Positions 45,543-53,536 of a stretch of 64,000 bases of DNA are shown in pieces. The DNA is from Eubacteriaceae bacterium (GTDB lineage Bacteria > Bacillota > Clostridia > Eubacteriales > Anaerofustaceae), in assembly GCA_017551505.1 (NCBI GenBank), contig JAFZLL010000051.1:1-64000 (forward strand). Reading direction: 5' to 3'. The stretch's first letter is position 1, and every line of letters starts with the position of its first letter. Under the pieces are notes generated by a model, which was not told where the DNA came from, did no database searches, and saw only the letters and a program-made list of their open reading frames with translations. A program made the position numbers and the translations under genes.

Positions 45543-45570
45543 GAACGCCGGGGTTTTCCCGGCGTTCTTC
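45543..45570 (+). terminator. Terminator after the M20 peptidase
   Basis: A 10-bp GC-rich stem, 45543-45552 with 45558-45567, followed by TTCT. Confidence 0.75.
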
Positions 45571-45593
45571 TGATATACTTCTTTTACAGTTGG

Positions 45594-45836
45594 TCAGTTT
45601 TGGCCCTGAGACGGGATAAGTTCATTTATCCTGTTCTCTATCACGTCCAGCTTTTTGTTCATCTCCTCGGCAGCATTAGTAATGGATCCGTATTCCACAG
45701 GGGAATGGATCGTATATTCCTTCAGTTTTGCGGCCGCCTCTTCAGTTTTTTGGTGCTTGTCTGTCAGATAAAAGCAGCCTGCCATTATGGCAATCGCGAG
45801 AAGAAACAGCACGTAGTTATTGAATTTCCTTCTCAT
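45594..45836 (-). CDS. Small membrane or lipoprotein, 80 aa
   Basis: 80 residues. The basic N terminus and hydrophobic segment end in AIMAGC, a plausible lipobox, although the stretch could also be a single transmembrane anchor. The rest is a helical, charged region with heptad-like spacing (NAAEEMNKKLDVIENRINEL). It overlaps the previous gene by 4 bases, so translation is coupled. It is third in the operon with the E2-like protein. No family is recognised. Confidence 0.6.
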   Translation of the reverse strand: MRRKFNNYVLFLLAIAIMAGCFYLTDKHQKTEEAAAKLKEYTIHSPVEYGSITNAAEEMNKKLDVIENRINELIPSQGQN

Positions 45837-46273
45837 TGATCCTCGGTCTGAGCCTCCGTTTCATTTGGCTGCTGGAGATCGGCGAGTTTTTCTTCCAGTT
45901 TCTTTACCCTTGCTCTCAGCTCCTCAATGGTCTTCGTATAATTGGCGAATTGTTCGTTGTAGTCAGCTTCCAGGTCAAGTATCTCGTTTTCCTGAGATGA
46001 GATAGTCTCCATCTGCTTTGCAATCACCGTTTCGTATTTGGGGATGAGCCAGTAATTGACACCCAGAAACCATCCTGCGTTTATGATTATCACCAAGAAC
46101 AATGCGAAAAAGAAATTGACGCCCTTTTTGACTATGATCTTCCCGCCTTTTCCCTGTGTGCTGCGCCTGTTTGAGTATTCCTGTCCAGTCGGTTCTTTAA
46201 TATCCTCGTCGGGAGCGGAAGGAATATCGTTGTTCAGACTCATCTCGATATCGTAATTTGCATTTTCAGCCAT
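45833..46273 (-). CDS. Membrane protein with a coiled-coil extracellular part
   Basis: 146 residues from the ATG at 46273, chosen because AGGA lies 7 bases upstream; an ATG at 46300 has no good site. A Ser/Asp/Gly-rich cytoplasmic N terminus is followed by a basic segment and one transmembrane helix (about 52-75). The remainder is a long coiled coil (ETISSQENEILDLEADYNEQ and ELRARVKKLEEKLADLQ) with an acidic tail. It overlaps the next gene by 4 bases. The layout resembles septum-associated single-pass coiled-coil proteins, but it is not recognisably one of them. Confidence 0.65.
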   Translation of the reverse strand: MAENANYDIEMSLNNDIPSAPDEDIKEPTGQEYSNRRSTQGKGGKIIVKKGVNFFFALFLVIIINAGWFLGVNYWLIPKYETVIAKQMETISSQENEILDLEADYNEQFANYTKTIEELRARVKKLEEKLADLQQPNETEAQTEDQ

Positions 46274-46306
46274 GAACGTGTCCTCATTGTTCTCCGTCAT
46301 TTGTAT

Positions 46307-47185
46307 TTATTCGTCGGCCTTTCTGTGATAATGCCAGTTCTCTTCCTTTGGGAAATCGCGGTTGATCACTGTGGGCGGAACTTCAAGCAGCGACGGATTT
46401 TTCAGGTAAGCCTTCATTTTTGCGAAAGCTGCGGCAAAGTATGCCCCGTCGGCGACGCGCTCATCCATTACAACTCCTATTGGGATGCACTTTTCACCGT
46501 CGATGTTGCCGTCAGGATCGCGCTTCAATACCTCTCGGGTATTGCCCATGGCCAGGAATATGCTGGTTGTACCGAAGTTATAGATGTGGTGATAAATGTG
46601 GTTCGTACGTATGCTGGCCAGGTTTGTTATCGAAAAGCTGACGTGAAATGGGCTCGCTTCTATCAAGGCTCTTGGAAGTAGGTTGTGTTTATCCAGCCAC
46701 CTGAAGAGGAATGTTCCAATCTCAAGCAGCCACTGCTGGCTGAGCAGCAGGCTGATAATCTTATCCGTAGTGTTGGTCTCACCTTCCTGGCGGTTCTGGT
46801 CGACATATGAATCTATGACCTTCTGCACGTCGAAAACAGTGTCCTCGAATTCGAAGTACATCTTGTTCATAGTGCCTTCCAGTTTTCCGGGCTTCATGAC
46901 GACCATTCCGACGCACAGTTCATTTCTGGCGTATATCTTCTTATTGACGATGAACCTGTTAAGCGCCGGGTATTCAGCCATGGCGCGGATTGTTGCGGCT
47001 ATGATCACGCTCATATGGGATATCCTGCAGTTTTCCTTGCGCTTGGCATTGATGTAACTCTGTATGGGCTCCATGGGGATATCGATCGTTATCATGTTCA
47101 TGGCGTCGCTTCGCTCACGCAGGAAATAAGGCATGATAGTATACATCGGGTCTATTCTCTTTAATCGTTTTCCGTCTTTTCTCAT
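46307..47185 (-). CDS. E2-like (chloramphenicol acetyltransferase fold) protein lacking the catalytic His
   Basis: 292 residues with the fold of 2-oxoacid dehydrogenase E2 catalytic domains, but without lipoyl or E1/E3-binding domains. The family motif DHRxxDG appears as DERVADG (about residue 240), so the active-site His is a Glu. The IEASPFHVSFSITNLASI region carries the preceding conserved strand. The ATG at 47185 has GGAGG 5 bases upstream; a start at 47200 has no such site. The protein may be a binding or structural relative. It heads an operon with two small membrane proteins. Confidence 0.75.
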   Translation of the reverse strand: MRKDGKRLKRIDPMYTIMPYFLRERSDAMNMITIDIPMEPIQSYINAKRKENCRISHMSVIIAATIRAMAEYPALNRFIVNKKIYARNELCVGMVVMKPGKLEGTMNKMYFEFEDTVFDVQKVIDSYVDQNRQEGETNTTDKIISLLLSQQWLLEIGTFLFRWLDKHNLLPRALIEASPFHVSFSITNLASIRTNHIYHHIYNFGTTSIFLAMGNTREVLKRDPDGNIDGEKCIPIGVVMDERVADGAYFAAAFAKMKAYLKNPSLLEVPPTVINRDFPKEENWHYHRKADE

Positions 47186-47200
47186 TTCTGCCTCCGGCAT

Positions 47201-47447
47201 TCATTGTCTGCAGATATATTATAATAAAGTTTCAAAAATTGGAAGTATTTTCTGTTTCTTTCCTGCGGATTACCCGAACGAATCCCGGTCTGACTGAAAA
47301 GATAAAATAAACAGCATATTCCGGATATAAAGCAGCAGTGTGTCACGAAAGTCAGGGCTTTGGCCATGGAACAGGATGTGAGTTTGACTGACCCGCAGTG
47401 CCCTGTATCCGGAAATAACAGCAGAGGAGGTGATTAGGGTTAAAGTG
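47201..47447. other. Intergenic stretch without a supported gene
   Basis: Between the E2-like gene and the small plus-strand frame I see no gene. It contains an AGGAGG at 47425-47430 that could serve the following small frame, but at an unusually long distance. Confidence 0.4.
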
Positions 47448-47603
47448 ATGGTCGGGGAGTGTATGAACATGATAATAGGTAATAAGAAAATTTATCTTAT
47501 CCGGGAAGCGGACAGTCGCATCATTTTTACGGATACGAGGAAAAGACTGGGGAAGAGTGCGCCAGACGAGATACTCAGCGATACAGAAAATGAATGGCTG
47601 TGA
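47448..47603 (+). CDS. Possible small protein, 51 aa
   Basis: An open frame from the ATG at 47448 to the TGA at 47601. It begins with a hydrophobic strand (MIIGNKKIYLIREAD, from the third Met) and ends in an acidic tail (DEILSDTENEWL); codon use is gene-like. AGGAGG lies 17 bases before this ATG; in-frame GTG codons at 47445 and 47430 are alternatives. I do not recognise the family. It could be a real small protein or part of a degraded gene. Confidence 0.35.
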   Translation: MVGECMNMIIGNKKIYLIREADSRIIFTDTRKRLGKSAPDEILSDTENEWL

Positions 47604-47764
47604 TCCTTTCTCTCAAAATCCTTTAGCCCGCATTGGCCCTCGGAGTGACCTGGAAGCTTTTTGATCCCCGACAATTCTGAATGCTACGGCTTTTCTTGCA
47701 AGAGGGGACATATGCTGATAGAATTACTACACACTCCTAATCTTAATCGAAAGCAGGTAATCAA

Positions 47765-48946
47765 ATGAAAAAGACTTGTGTGACTTCACGAGGGATCATA
47801 ACGCCAATTTTCAAACAAGGCGATAATCTTGCCTTTGAGATAGTCAAGAGCATCTGTGAAGCGGCGGACGAGGAAGGCTTTGCGCTTCACGACGGAGATA
47901 TCGTCGGCGTAACTGAATCTGTACTGGCACGCACACAGGGCAACTACGCCACTGTGGAACAGATCACTAAGGATATTATGCGTAAATTCGGAGGGGCAGA
48001 AATCGGCGTCGTCTTCCCAATCATGTCCCGCAACCGTTTTTCCATCCTCTTGAAAGCCTTCGCCAAAGGCGCGGAGAAGGTATATGTGCAGCTTTCCTAT
48101 CCATGTGACGAAGTGGGCAATGAACTGATCTCGATAGACTACATGGATGAAAAAAACGTCGACCCTTATGCGCAGAATTTTGATGAAAAGACCTTCCGGG
48201 CTGTTTTCGGATACCACACAAAACATAGGTTCACGGGAATAGATTATATAGAATACTATAAGAGCCTGGCGGATAATATCGAGATAATCTTCTCGAATGA
48301 TCCGACATATGTTCTTAACTACACAAAGAACGTTCTGTCCTGCGATATCCATTCGAGAGAGAGGACTAAGAGAAGACTCAAAGCTGCAGGCGCTGCTCTT
48401 GTTTACGGGATGGACGACATATTATCCGAGAGCGTGGAAGGAAGCGGGTATAATCCGGAATATGGTCTGCTGGGTTCCAATAAGGCCACCGAGGAAAAAG
48501 TCAAGCTTTTCCCGAGGGATGCGGAGATCTTTGCGGATGAACTGCAGAAGCTGCTTCTTGAAAAGACCGGTAAGCGCATGGAGGTCTTGGTATACGGTGA
48601 CGGATGTTTCAAGGATCCGGTTGGCGGCATCTGGGAACTTGCTGATCCGGTCGTATCCCCCGGATTTACTGACAGACTCAATGGAACCCCTAATGAATTG
48701 AAGATAAAGTACTTTGCCGATAATGAGTATTCCGGTCTCACTGGACAGGAATTGGAAGAAGCCATGAAGAAGGCTATAAAGGAAAAAGAGAGCGATCTCG
48801 TCGGAAATATGGTCTCTGAAGGAACCACGCCGCGCAGATATACCGACCTTCTTGGGAGTTTGTGCGACCTTACAAGCGGGAGCGGGGACAGAGGGACTCC
48901 TGTAGTCCTTGTACAGGGCTACTTTACGAATTATGCAACTGAGTAA
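47765..48946 (+). CDS. Coenzyme F420-0:L-glutamate ligase-like (CofE) protein
   Basis: 393 residues. The N-terminal half matches the F420 ligase (CofE/FbiB) fold: HDGDIVGVTESVLARTQGNY and VFPIMSRNRFSILLKAFAKG, with the central GYNPEYGLLGSN region and GDGCFKDPVGGIWELADPVVSPGF downstream. True CofE adds glutamates to F420-0. Such proteins are common in Clostridia, which are not known to make F420, so the substrate is probably different. It overlaps the DUF2804 gene by 14 bases, a two-gene operon. Confidence 0.75.
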   Translation: MKKTCVTSRGIITPIFKQGDNLAFEIVKSICEAADEEGFALHDGDIVGVTESVLARTQGNYATVEQITKDIMRKFGGAEIGVVFPIMSRNRFSILLKAFAKGAEKVYVQLSYPCDEVGNELISIDYMDEKNVDPYAQNFDEKTFRAVFGYHTKHRFTGIDYIEYYKSLADNIEIIFSNDPTYVLNYTKNVLSCDIHSRERTKRRLKAAGAALVYGMDDILSESVEGSGYNPEYGLLGSNKATEEKVKLFPRDAEIFADELQKLLLEKTGKRMEVLVYGDGCFKDPVGGIWELADPVVSPGFTDRLNGTPNELKIKYFADNEYSGLTGQELEEAMKKAIKEKESDLVGNMVSEGTTPRRYTDLLGSLCDLTSGSGDRGTPVVLVQGYFTNYATE

Positions 48947-49976
48947 AGAACAGCATGCTCTTGTTCCAGGGGCATTATTAAATGAAAAAGGTGAGCTGAA
49001 TGAGGCCGGATACGCCAAATCGCTTATAAGGGAATACGACAGGAAAGCAATAAAGGCTCCTGCACTGCGCATAAAGGAATGGGATTATTACTGCATAACG
49101 AACGATGACTATGCTGTCGCTCTGACCATCGATGACAATTCGTACATGGGCCTGGATTCCATATCCTTCATGGATCTTAAATCGGGGACGAGCATCACTC
49201 GTAGCCCGATGCAGCTGCTTACACTCGGCAAAAAAGCATTGCCATCCTCTTCGGATGAAGGCGATATCTACTCTGAAGGCAAAGGATATTTCGTGAGTTT
49301 TGTAAATAAACGCAGCGAGCGGACCATTACCGCGCACATGGATGACTTTTCGGGTAAAGAGGCGATAGACGTCGATATCGCCCTGTACGATTTCCCGTCT
49401 GAATCCATGGTCATCGCCACGCCTTTTGCGGGAGCCCCAAAAGCTTTTTACTATAATCAGAAGATCAACTGTATGAGGGCAAAAGGCATTGTCAGGATAG
49501 GCGGCACGGAATATGATTTTGATGGAAATGATTCCTTTGGCGTGCTTGACTGGGGCAGAGGTGTTTGGACCTACAGCAATACCTGGTACTGGAGCAGTCT
49601 TAGCTGCGCCATTGACAGTATAAAGTTTGGTTTTAATCTGGGATACGGGTTCGGGGATACATCAGCTGCATCTGAAAATATGCTCTTCTTTGACGGAAAG
49701 GCGCACAAACTGGGAAAGGTAGTGTTTGATATCCCGTCAATGCAGGGAAAAGATGATTTCATGTCCGTATGGACCATAAAAGATGATGAGGATAGACTGG
49801 AGCTGAAAATGGAACCGATTCTGAACCGGTCCTCGCTTACGGATTTCAAGTTTCTGAAAAGTGATCAGAATCAGGTTTTCGGAAGATTCTCCGGCAGAGC
49901 AGTTCTGGACGACGAAACTGAGGTAGTTATACGTGGCAAAACGGGTTTTGCGGAGAAAGTTACAAACAAGTGGTGA
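48933..49976 (+). CDS. DUF2804 family protein
   Basis: 347 residues of the DUF2804 family, whose function is unknown. The fold looks all-beta: repeated strand pairs with conserved DWGRGVWTYSNTWYW (about 210) and FGFNLGYGFGDTS near 235. No signal peptide or membrane segments are present. The ATG at 48933 overlaps the end of the CofE-like gene by 14 bases; a start at 48909 would overlap further and lacks a site. The gene pair suggests a joint cytoplasmic task, not identified. Confidence 0.8.
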   Translation: MQLSKEQHALVPGALLNEKGELNEAGYAKSLIREYDRKAIKAPALRIKEWDYYCITNDDYAVALTIDDNSYMGLDSISFMDLKSGTSITRSPMQLLTLGKKALPSSSDEGDIYSEGKGYFVSFVNKRSERTITAHMDDFSGKEAIDVDIALYDFPSESMVIATPFAGAPKAFYYNQKINCMRAKGIVRIGGTEYDFDGNDSFGVLDWGRGVWTYSNTWYWSSLSCAIDSIKFGFNLGYGFGDTSAASENMLFFDGKAHKLGKVVFDIPSMQGKDDFMSVWTIKDDEDRLELKMEPILNRSSLTDFKFLKSDQNQVFGRFSGRAVLDDETEVVIRGKTGFAEKVTNKW

Positions 49977-49989
49977 TCGTAGATTACTT

Positions 49990-50013
49990 AGGCGGGCTTC
50001 GCCCCGCTTTTTT
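49990..50013 (+). terminator. Terminator after the DUF2804 gene
   Basis: GCGGG pairs with CCCGC around a short loop, followed by six T residues. Confidence 0.75.
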
Positions 50014-50045
50014 ATTTGCAATATTTTGTATAAAACGTTGCAAAT
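50014..50045. repeat. AT-rich inverted repeat
   Basis: ATTTGCAA (50014-50021) and its complement TTGCAAAT (50038-50045) lie 16 bases apart in a strongly AT-rich stretch before the decarboxylase-like remnant. It could be an operator for a dimeric regulator or simply AT-rich chance. Confidence 0.35.
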
Positions 50046-50110
50046 AAAATATATGGCATATTATAAAATCGAATATACAATATAAAATCCAATTTAGAAG
50101 GGAGGATAAA

Positions 50111-50631
50111 ATGGATAAGGATATTGAAGTGCTGCGTCAGGAACGCGAGCAGGTCGCCAAGGATGTACGTCGCGGGATAATCCCGAAGAGAGTGCCCGTA
50201 AGAGACAGCCTGAGCCTTGAGCTGCTTATTGAATATTCGGGCAAGGATCTGCTCACCACACAGTATCATTATAACTACGAAGAGTGTGTTGAGATTATGG
50301 AAAAAGCACAGGAGATCGTACGCGGCGATAACTTCGGTGCTGCATTTGCACGTAACCCTGTAGCGGCAATGCTGATAAAGGGCAAAACGAATTTTATGAG
50401 TAAATCAGGATTCATACAGCACCCAGAGACCTGTGTGATGGAAGAGGATGAATATGACGAGCTCATCGCCGACCCGGAAACCTTTATCGGCAAAAAGATT
50501 ATCCCGCGCAAAGCAGAGATGTATTCCGTCAGCCCCATGACCTTATCCCGGCTGAACGGGTCATCCCCTATATGAAGGAAGCCTACGAGAAATATGTCAG
50601 CCTGGTTCCTTATCCGAAGTTCGGGATGTAG
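50111..50631 (+). pseudogene. Truncated uroporphyrinogen decarboxylase-like gene
   Basis: The first 137 residues resemble the N terminus of the uroporphyrinogen-decarboxylase/corrinoid methyltransferase-like family found in Clostridia (GIIPKRVPV, FMSKSGFIQHPET, EYDELIADPETFIGKKIIPRK). Intact members have about 350-420 residues. The frame then changes into 17 unrelated residues and stops at 50575. A second frame carries a family-like C terminus (ERVIPYMKEAYEKYVSLVPY) to a TAG at 50629-50631. This fits an internal deletion joining the two ends out of frame. GGGAGG before the ATG is intact, so a short peptide may still be made. Confidence 0.6.
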
Positions 50632-50662
50632 CGATGCTTATCGCGTGACGGTTAAGTCAAAC

Positions 50663-50690
50663 ACAGCCCCAATATATGCGGGGCTGTTTA
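50663..50690 (+). terminator. Terminator after the decarboxylase-like remnant
   Basis: ACAGCCCC (50663-50670) pairs with GGGGCTGT (50680-50687), followed by TTTATT. Confidence 0.8.
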
Positions 50691-50748
50691 TTATTTTAAG
50701 CCGTCATATATGCTAATATGTAATCAATAATACGCAAAGGAGCGCTTA

Positions 50749-51696
50749 ATGAAACTGCTTGTATTCGATCTCGGAGGTTCTTCAATAAAAGCCGGTATCG
50801 TTGACGAAAACTATAACCTGACTGATAAAAGAAAATTCGCAGTAAGGGGGGACAGTGTGGAGACACTGCTGGAGGATGGAGTGGAGATGCTGGATCAAAT
50901 ATCTACTCCCGAGCAGTTCGTCAAAGCGATGCTGGCTATAAAGGAAGACATGCTGACTGAGGCGGATGGCATTGGCTTTTCGGTCAACTTTCCTTTCGAT
51001 AACGCCACGGGAAACGCCTACAACGGTGGAGCGGCCAACCGCTATCTCAATAATACAAATCTTTACGAGGCTTTCAGAAGAGAGACCGACCTGCCCATAA
51101 GTGCGGATAATGACGGCAAATGCCTGTTGCTGGCGGAGGTGGAAGCAGGCTGCCTGAAAGGCCAGCAGAACGCCATTGCCCTCGGTTTTGGAACTGGCAT
51201 ATCCTGCGGCATACTTGCGGGGGGCATGGTCGTGCGCGGAGAGCATTTCTGCTCCAACGAGGTATGCCCGATAATCATAAATGATGTAGAAAAACCGCAG
51301 GTGCAGGATCTATGGGTAGCCGCGGCTTCTCTGCCGACTATGCTTAGGAAACTGGCTGAGGCTCTTGGACGCGCCGAGAACGAGGTGAACGGCTTCGTCG
51401 CCTTCGACCTCTTTGAAAAAGGGGAGTATCTGGAATACCTGAAAGAGATGTGCGGGCATATCGCCATCCAAATATACAATTTTCAACTGATTCTGGATCC
51501 CGGCGCTTTTGCGATAGGCGGCGGCATCGCAGCCCATAAGCTATTCGTCGATACTATTCAGGAAGAGATCGACAGGCTTCATGACGGAATGAGTTTTGGA
51601 GCCAACTACAAGCCTGAGGTACGGCAGGCTAAATTTCTGAGCGATTCCAATCTGATCGGAGCTGCTGCTGCATTCCGCCGTCTATACAATGTCTGA
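50749..51696 (+). CDS. ROK family protein (sugar kinase-like)
   Basis: 315 residues of the ROK family. The phosphate loop is FDLGGSSIKAGIVD at the N terminus, with DNDGKCLLLAE near residue 121 (catalytic Asp) and GFGTGISCGILAGG near 144. The cysteine-rich zinc motif of classical ROK glucokinases is missing or altered: CSNEVCP stands near residue 168. The start has AAGGAG. No helix-turn-helix is present, so it is a kinase-type, not a repressor-type, ROK. Sugar specificity cannot be told from sequence. Confidence 0.87.
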   Translation: MKLLVFDLGGSSIKAGIVDENYNLTDKRKFAVRGDSVETLLEDGVEMLDQISTPEQFVKAMLAIKEDMLTEADGIGFSVNFPFDNATGNAYNGGAANRYLNNTNLYEAFRRETDLPISADNDGKCLLLAEVEAGCLKGQQNAIALGFGTGISCGILAGGMVVRGEHFCSNEVCPIIINDVEKPQVQDLWVAAASLPTMLRKLAEALGRAENEVNGFVAFDLFEKGEYLEYLKEMCGHIAIQIYNFQLILDPGAFAIGGGIAAHKLFVDTIQEEIDRLHDGMSFGANYKPEVRQAKFLSDSNLIGAAAAFRRLYNV

Positions 51697-51745
51697 AACA
51701 GTATTCCTTAATGAACTATGCTATTGTAAGAGCATAACATCCTGC

Positions 51746-51777
51746 AAAAGCCTCCACTCATGACAGTGGAGGCTTTT
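51746..51777. terminator. Bidirectional terminator (ROK / hslO)
   Basis: AAAAGCCTCCACT (51746-51758) pairs with AGTGGAGGCTTTT (51765-51777), with A and T tracts at the ends. Confidence 0.9.
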
Positions 51778-51780
51778 CGA

Positions 51781-52665
51781 TTATTGGTCTGCTGAAGCGT
51801 TGTTGTAGAGTTCTTTTAGTTCCTGAGGCGTAAATTCGTAGGCTTTATTGCAGAAATGGCACCTCGTCTCTACAGGCTTGCCTTCATCGATCATTTCCTG
51901 TATATCATTTTTTCCCAAGGACACGATGCCGCTGGCGAATCTTTCCTTGGAACAGGTACATTCGTATCTGGTTTCATGCTCAGAGAGAATATCGTATTCC
52001 ATACCCTTGAGTATCTGGTCAAGGATCTCTTTGTTGCCGGTATTCTTGGCGATAAGAAGAGAGATGCTCTCCATTGCCTGGATGTTCTCTTCTATCGCGG
52101 GGATCAGGCTCTGGTCTGCGAATGGCATCAGCTGAAGCAAAAAGCCTCCTGCTGAGACGATATCAAACTCGTCATCGACCCTCACTCCCAAGGCGCAGAC
52201 GGTAGGAATCTGTTCGCTTTTCGCATAGTATTCTGCGATATCCACGGCGATCTCGGATGTGGCAAGTTCGCATATGCCCACATAAGGCTCTTTTGTCCCT
52301 GTATCCCTTATCACATAAAGCAGGCCTTTTCCAACAGCTTTCCCGACATCCAGTTTGCCATTCTCATTTAACGGAAGCTCGGCCGTTGGGTGCGCAACGT
52401 AGCCGCGCACATTCCCGCCCGATTCCCCGACACAGACTATAGAGCCCAATGGGCCGTCTCCTTTGATCTGCAGGGTCAGAGAGTCCGTCTCGTTCTTTAA
52501 TGTAGAGCACATAAGGGAGGCGGCGGTTAAAGATCTGCCCAACGCGGCGCTTGCTGTCTTTGATGTGCGGTGTATCAGCCTTGCTTCCCGAACGATATCC
52601 GTGGAATCTTCCAGTAATACCCTGATGCTGCCGTCCCGGGTCAGTGCATCCGTTAAAGTGCCCAT
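51781..52665 (-). CDS. hslO: 33 kDa chaperonin Hsp33
   Basis: Redox-activated holdase that protects proteins during oxidative stress. The C-terminal zinc switch is complete: CTC near residue 233 and CHFC near 266 (CxC...CxxC). The N-terminal domain has GRSLTAASLMCSTLK and GPLGSIVCVGESGGNVRGYV. The length of 294 residues is normal. It starts 1 base after the homocysteine methyltransferase gene ends, so it is the last gene of the uppP-HMT-hslO operon. Confidence 0.96.
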   Translation of the reverse strand: MGTLTDALTRDGSIRVLLEDSTDIVREARLIHRTSKTASAALGRSLTAASLMCSTLKNETDSLTLQIKGDGPLGSIVCVGESGGNVRGYVAHPTAELPLNENGKLDVGKAVGKGLLYVIRDTGTKEPYVGICELATSEIAVDIAEYYAKSEQIPTVCALGVRVDDEFDIVSAGGFLLQLMPFADQSLIPAIEENIQAMESISLLIAKNTGNKEILDQILKGMEYDILSEHETRYECTCSKERFASGIVSLGKNDIQEMIDEGKPVETRCHFCNKAYEFTPQELKELYNNASADQ

Positions 52666-52666
52666 C

Positions 52667-53536
52667 CTATGCCCTCACTTTTTCAGTGAATCTGGACAGG
52701 CATTTTTCATCCGTTCCGCAGCAGCCTCCCAGGATACGCACTCCGTCCAAAAATACTTCATACAGTTCGTCCGCATAATCCTCAGGACTCATCTCGTAGG
52801 TGGTTGTCTCTCCGTTATGAACAGGCTGTCCTCTGTTTGGCTTGGCAAGCACGGGCTGAGTACTCAGTTCGCGGAATTCTTTTATAAGCGGCAGCATTTC
52901 CCTTGGAGTGATGAAGCAATTGAGCCCTGCAGCTAAAGGCTTTAATTCATTGACTACACCGGCATATTTTTTCAGATCTTCTCCGCACCAGGATTTGCCG
53001 CTGGCATCAAAGGCCATTGATGTCATAATCGGCAAGTCGCTGTTGTCTCTTACGGCATTAATCGCCGCTTTGATCTCATCGCTCATCCCGATAGTCTCGA
53101 TAAATACGCAGTCAGGGCTGAATTCTTTTGCGATCCGCACTTGTCGTGAGTACAGTGCATAGCATTTTTCGTATGGGAATAATCCATCCTCGTTATTAAA
53201 GGAATACCCGCTCGGACTCATGTCGAACAGTATGTACGTGTCCGTGAAACCTTCGGCAGCCGCTCTGGCATTATTGAAAGCAGCCTTTATGATCTCTTCC
53301 ATGGTAAAGCCGCTGCTCTGTACCGTTTCCTCCGTCAGATTGAAAGTGTTTGTCAGAAGGGCCATGCTGCCTGCCTCCAGATACGATCTCTGGATTTTCT
53401 GTATCACTTCCGGATGTTCTATATTGGCCGCCTGTATGCGGTTCTGGTCGATGCCCTCCGAAATTGCCCTTACGCCCATTGAGCCGTCAAGTATCAACAG
53501 CTCGTTGTTTTTTACCAGTTCACTGATGCTTCTCAT
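52667..53536 (-). CDS. Homocysteine S-methyltransferase family protein
   Basis: 289-residue zinc methyltransferase domain of the homocysteine/betaine methyltransferase family. The zinc cysteines are in GLNCF (about residue 208) and GGCCG (about 272). The N-terminal motif ILDGSMGVRAI and central YILFDMSPSGY are typical. This is only the Hcy domain, without folate or cobalamin domains, so the methyl donor is unknown (S-methylmethionine or another). GGGGAG precedes the ATG. The start overlaps the end of uppP by 4 bases. Confidence 0.88.
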   Translation of the reverse strand: MRSISELVKNNELLILDGSMGVRAISEGIDQNRIQAANIEHPEVIQKIQRSYLEAGSMALLTNTFNLTEETVQSSGFTMEEIIKAAFNNARAAAEGFTDTYILFDMSPSGYSFNNEDGLFPYEKCYALYSRQVRIAKEFSPDCVFIETIGMSDEIKAAINAVRDNSDLPIMTSMAFDASGKSWCGEDLKKYAGVVNELKPLAAGLNCFITPREMLPLIKEFRELSTQPVLAKPNRGQPVHNGETTTYEMSPEDYADELYEVFLDGVRILGGCCGTDEKCLSRFTEKVRA

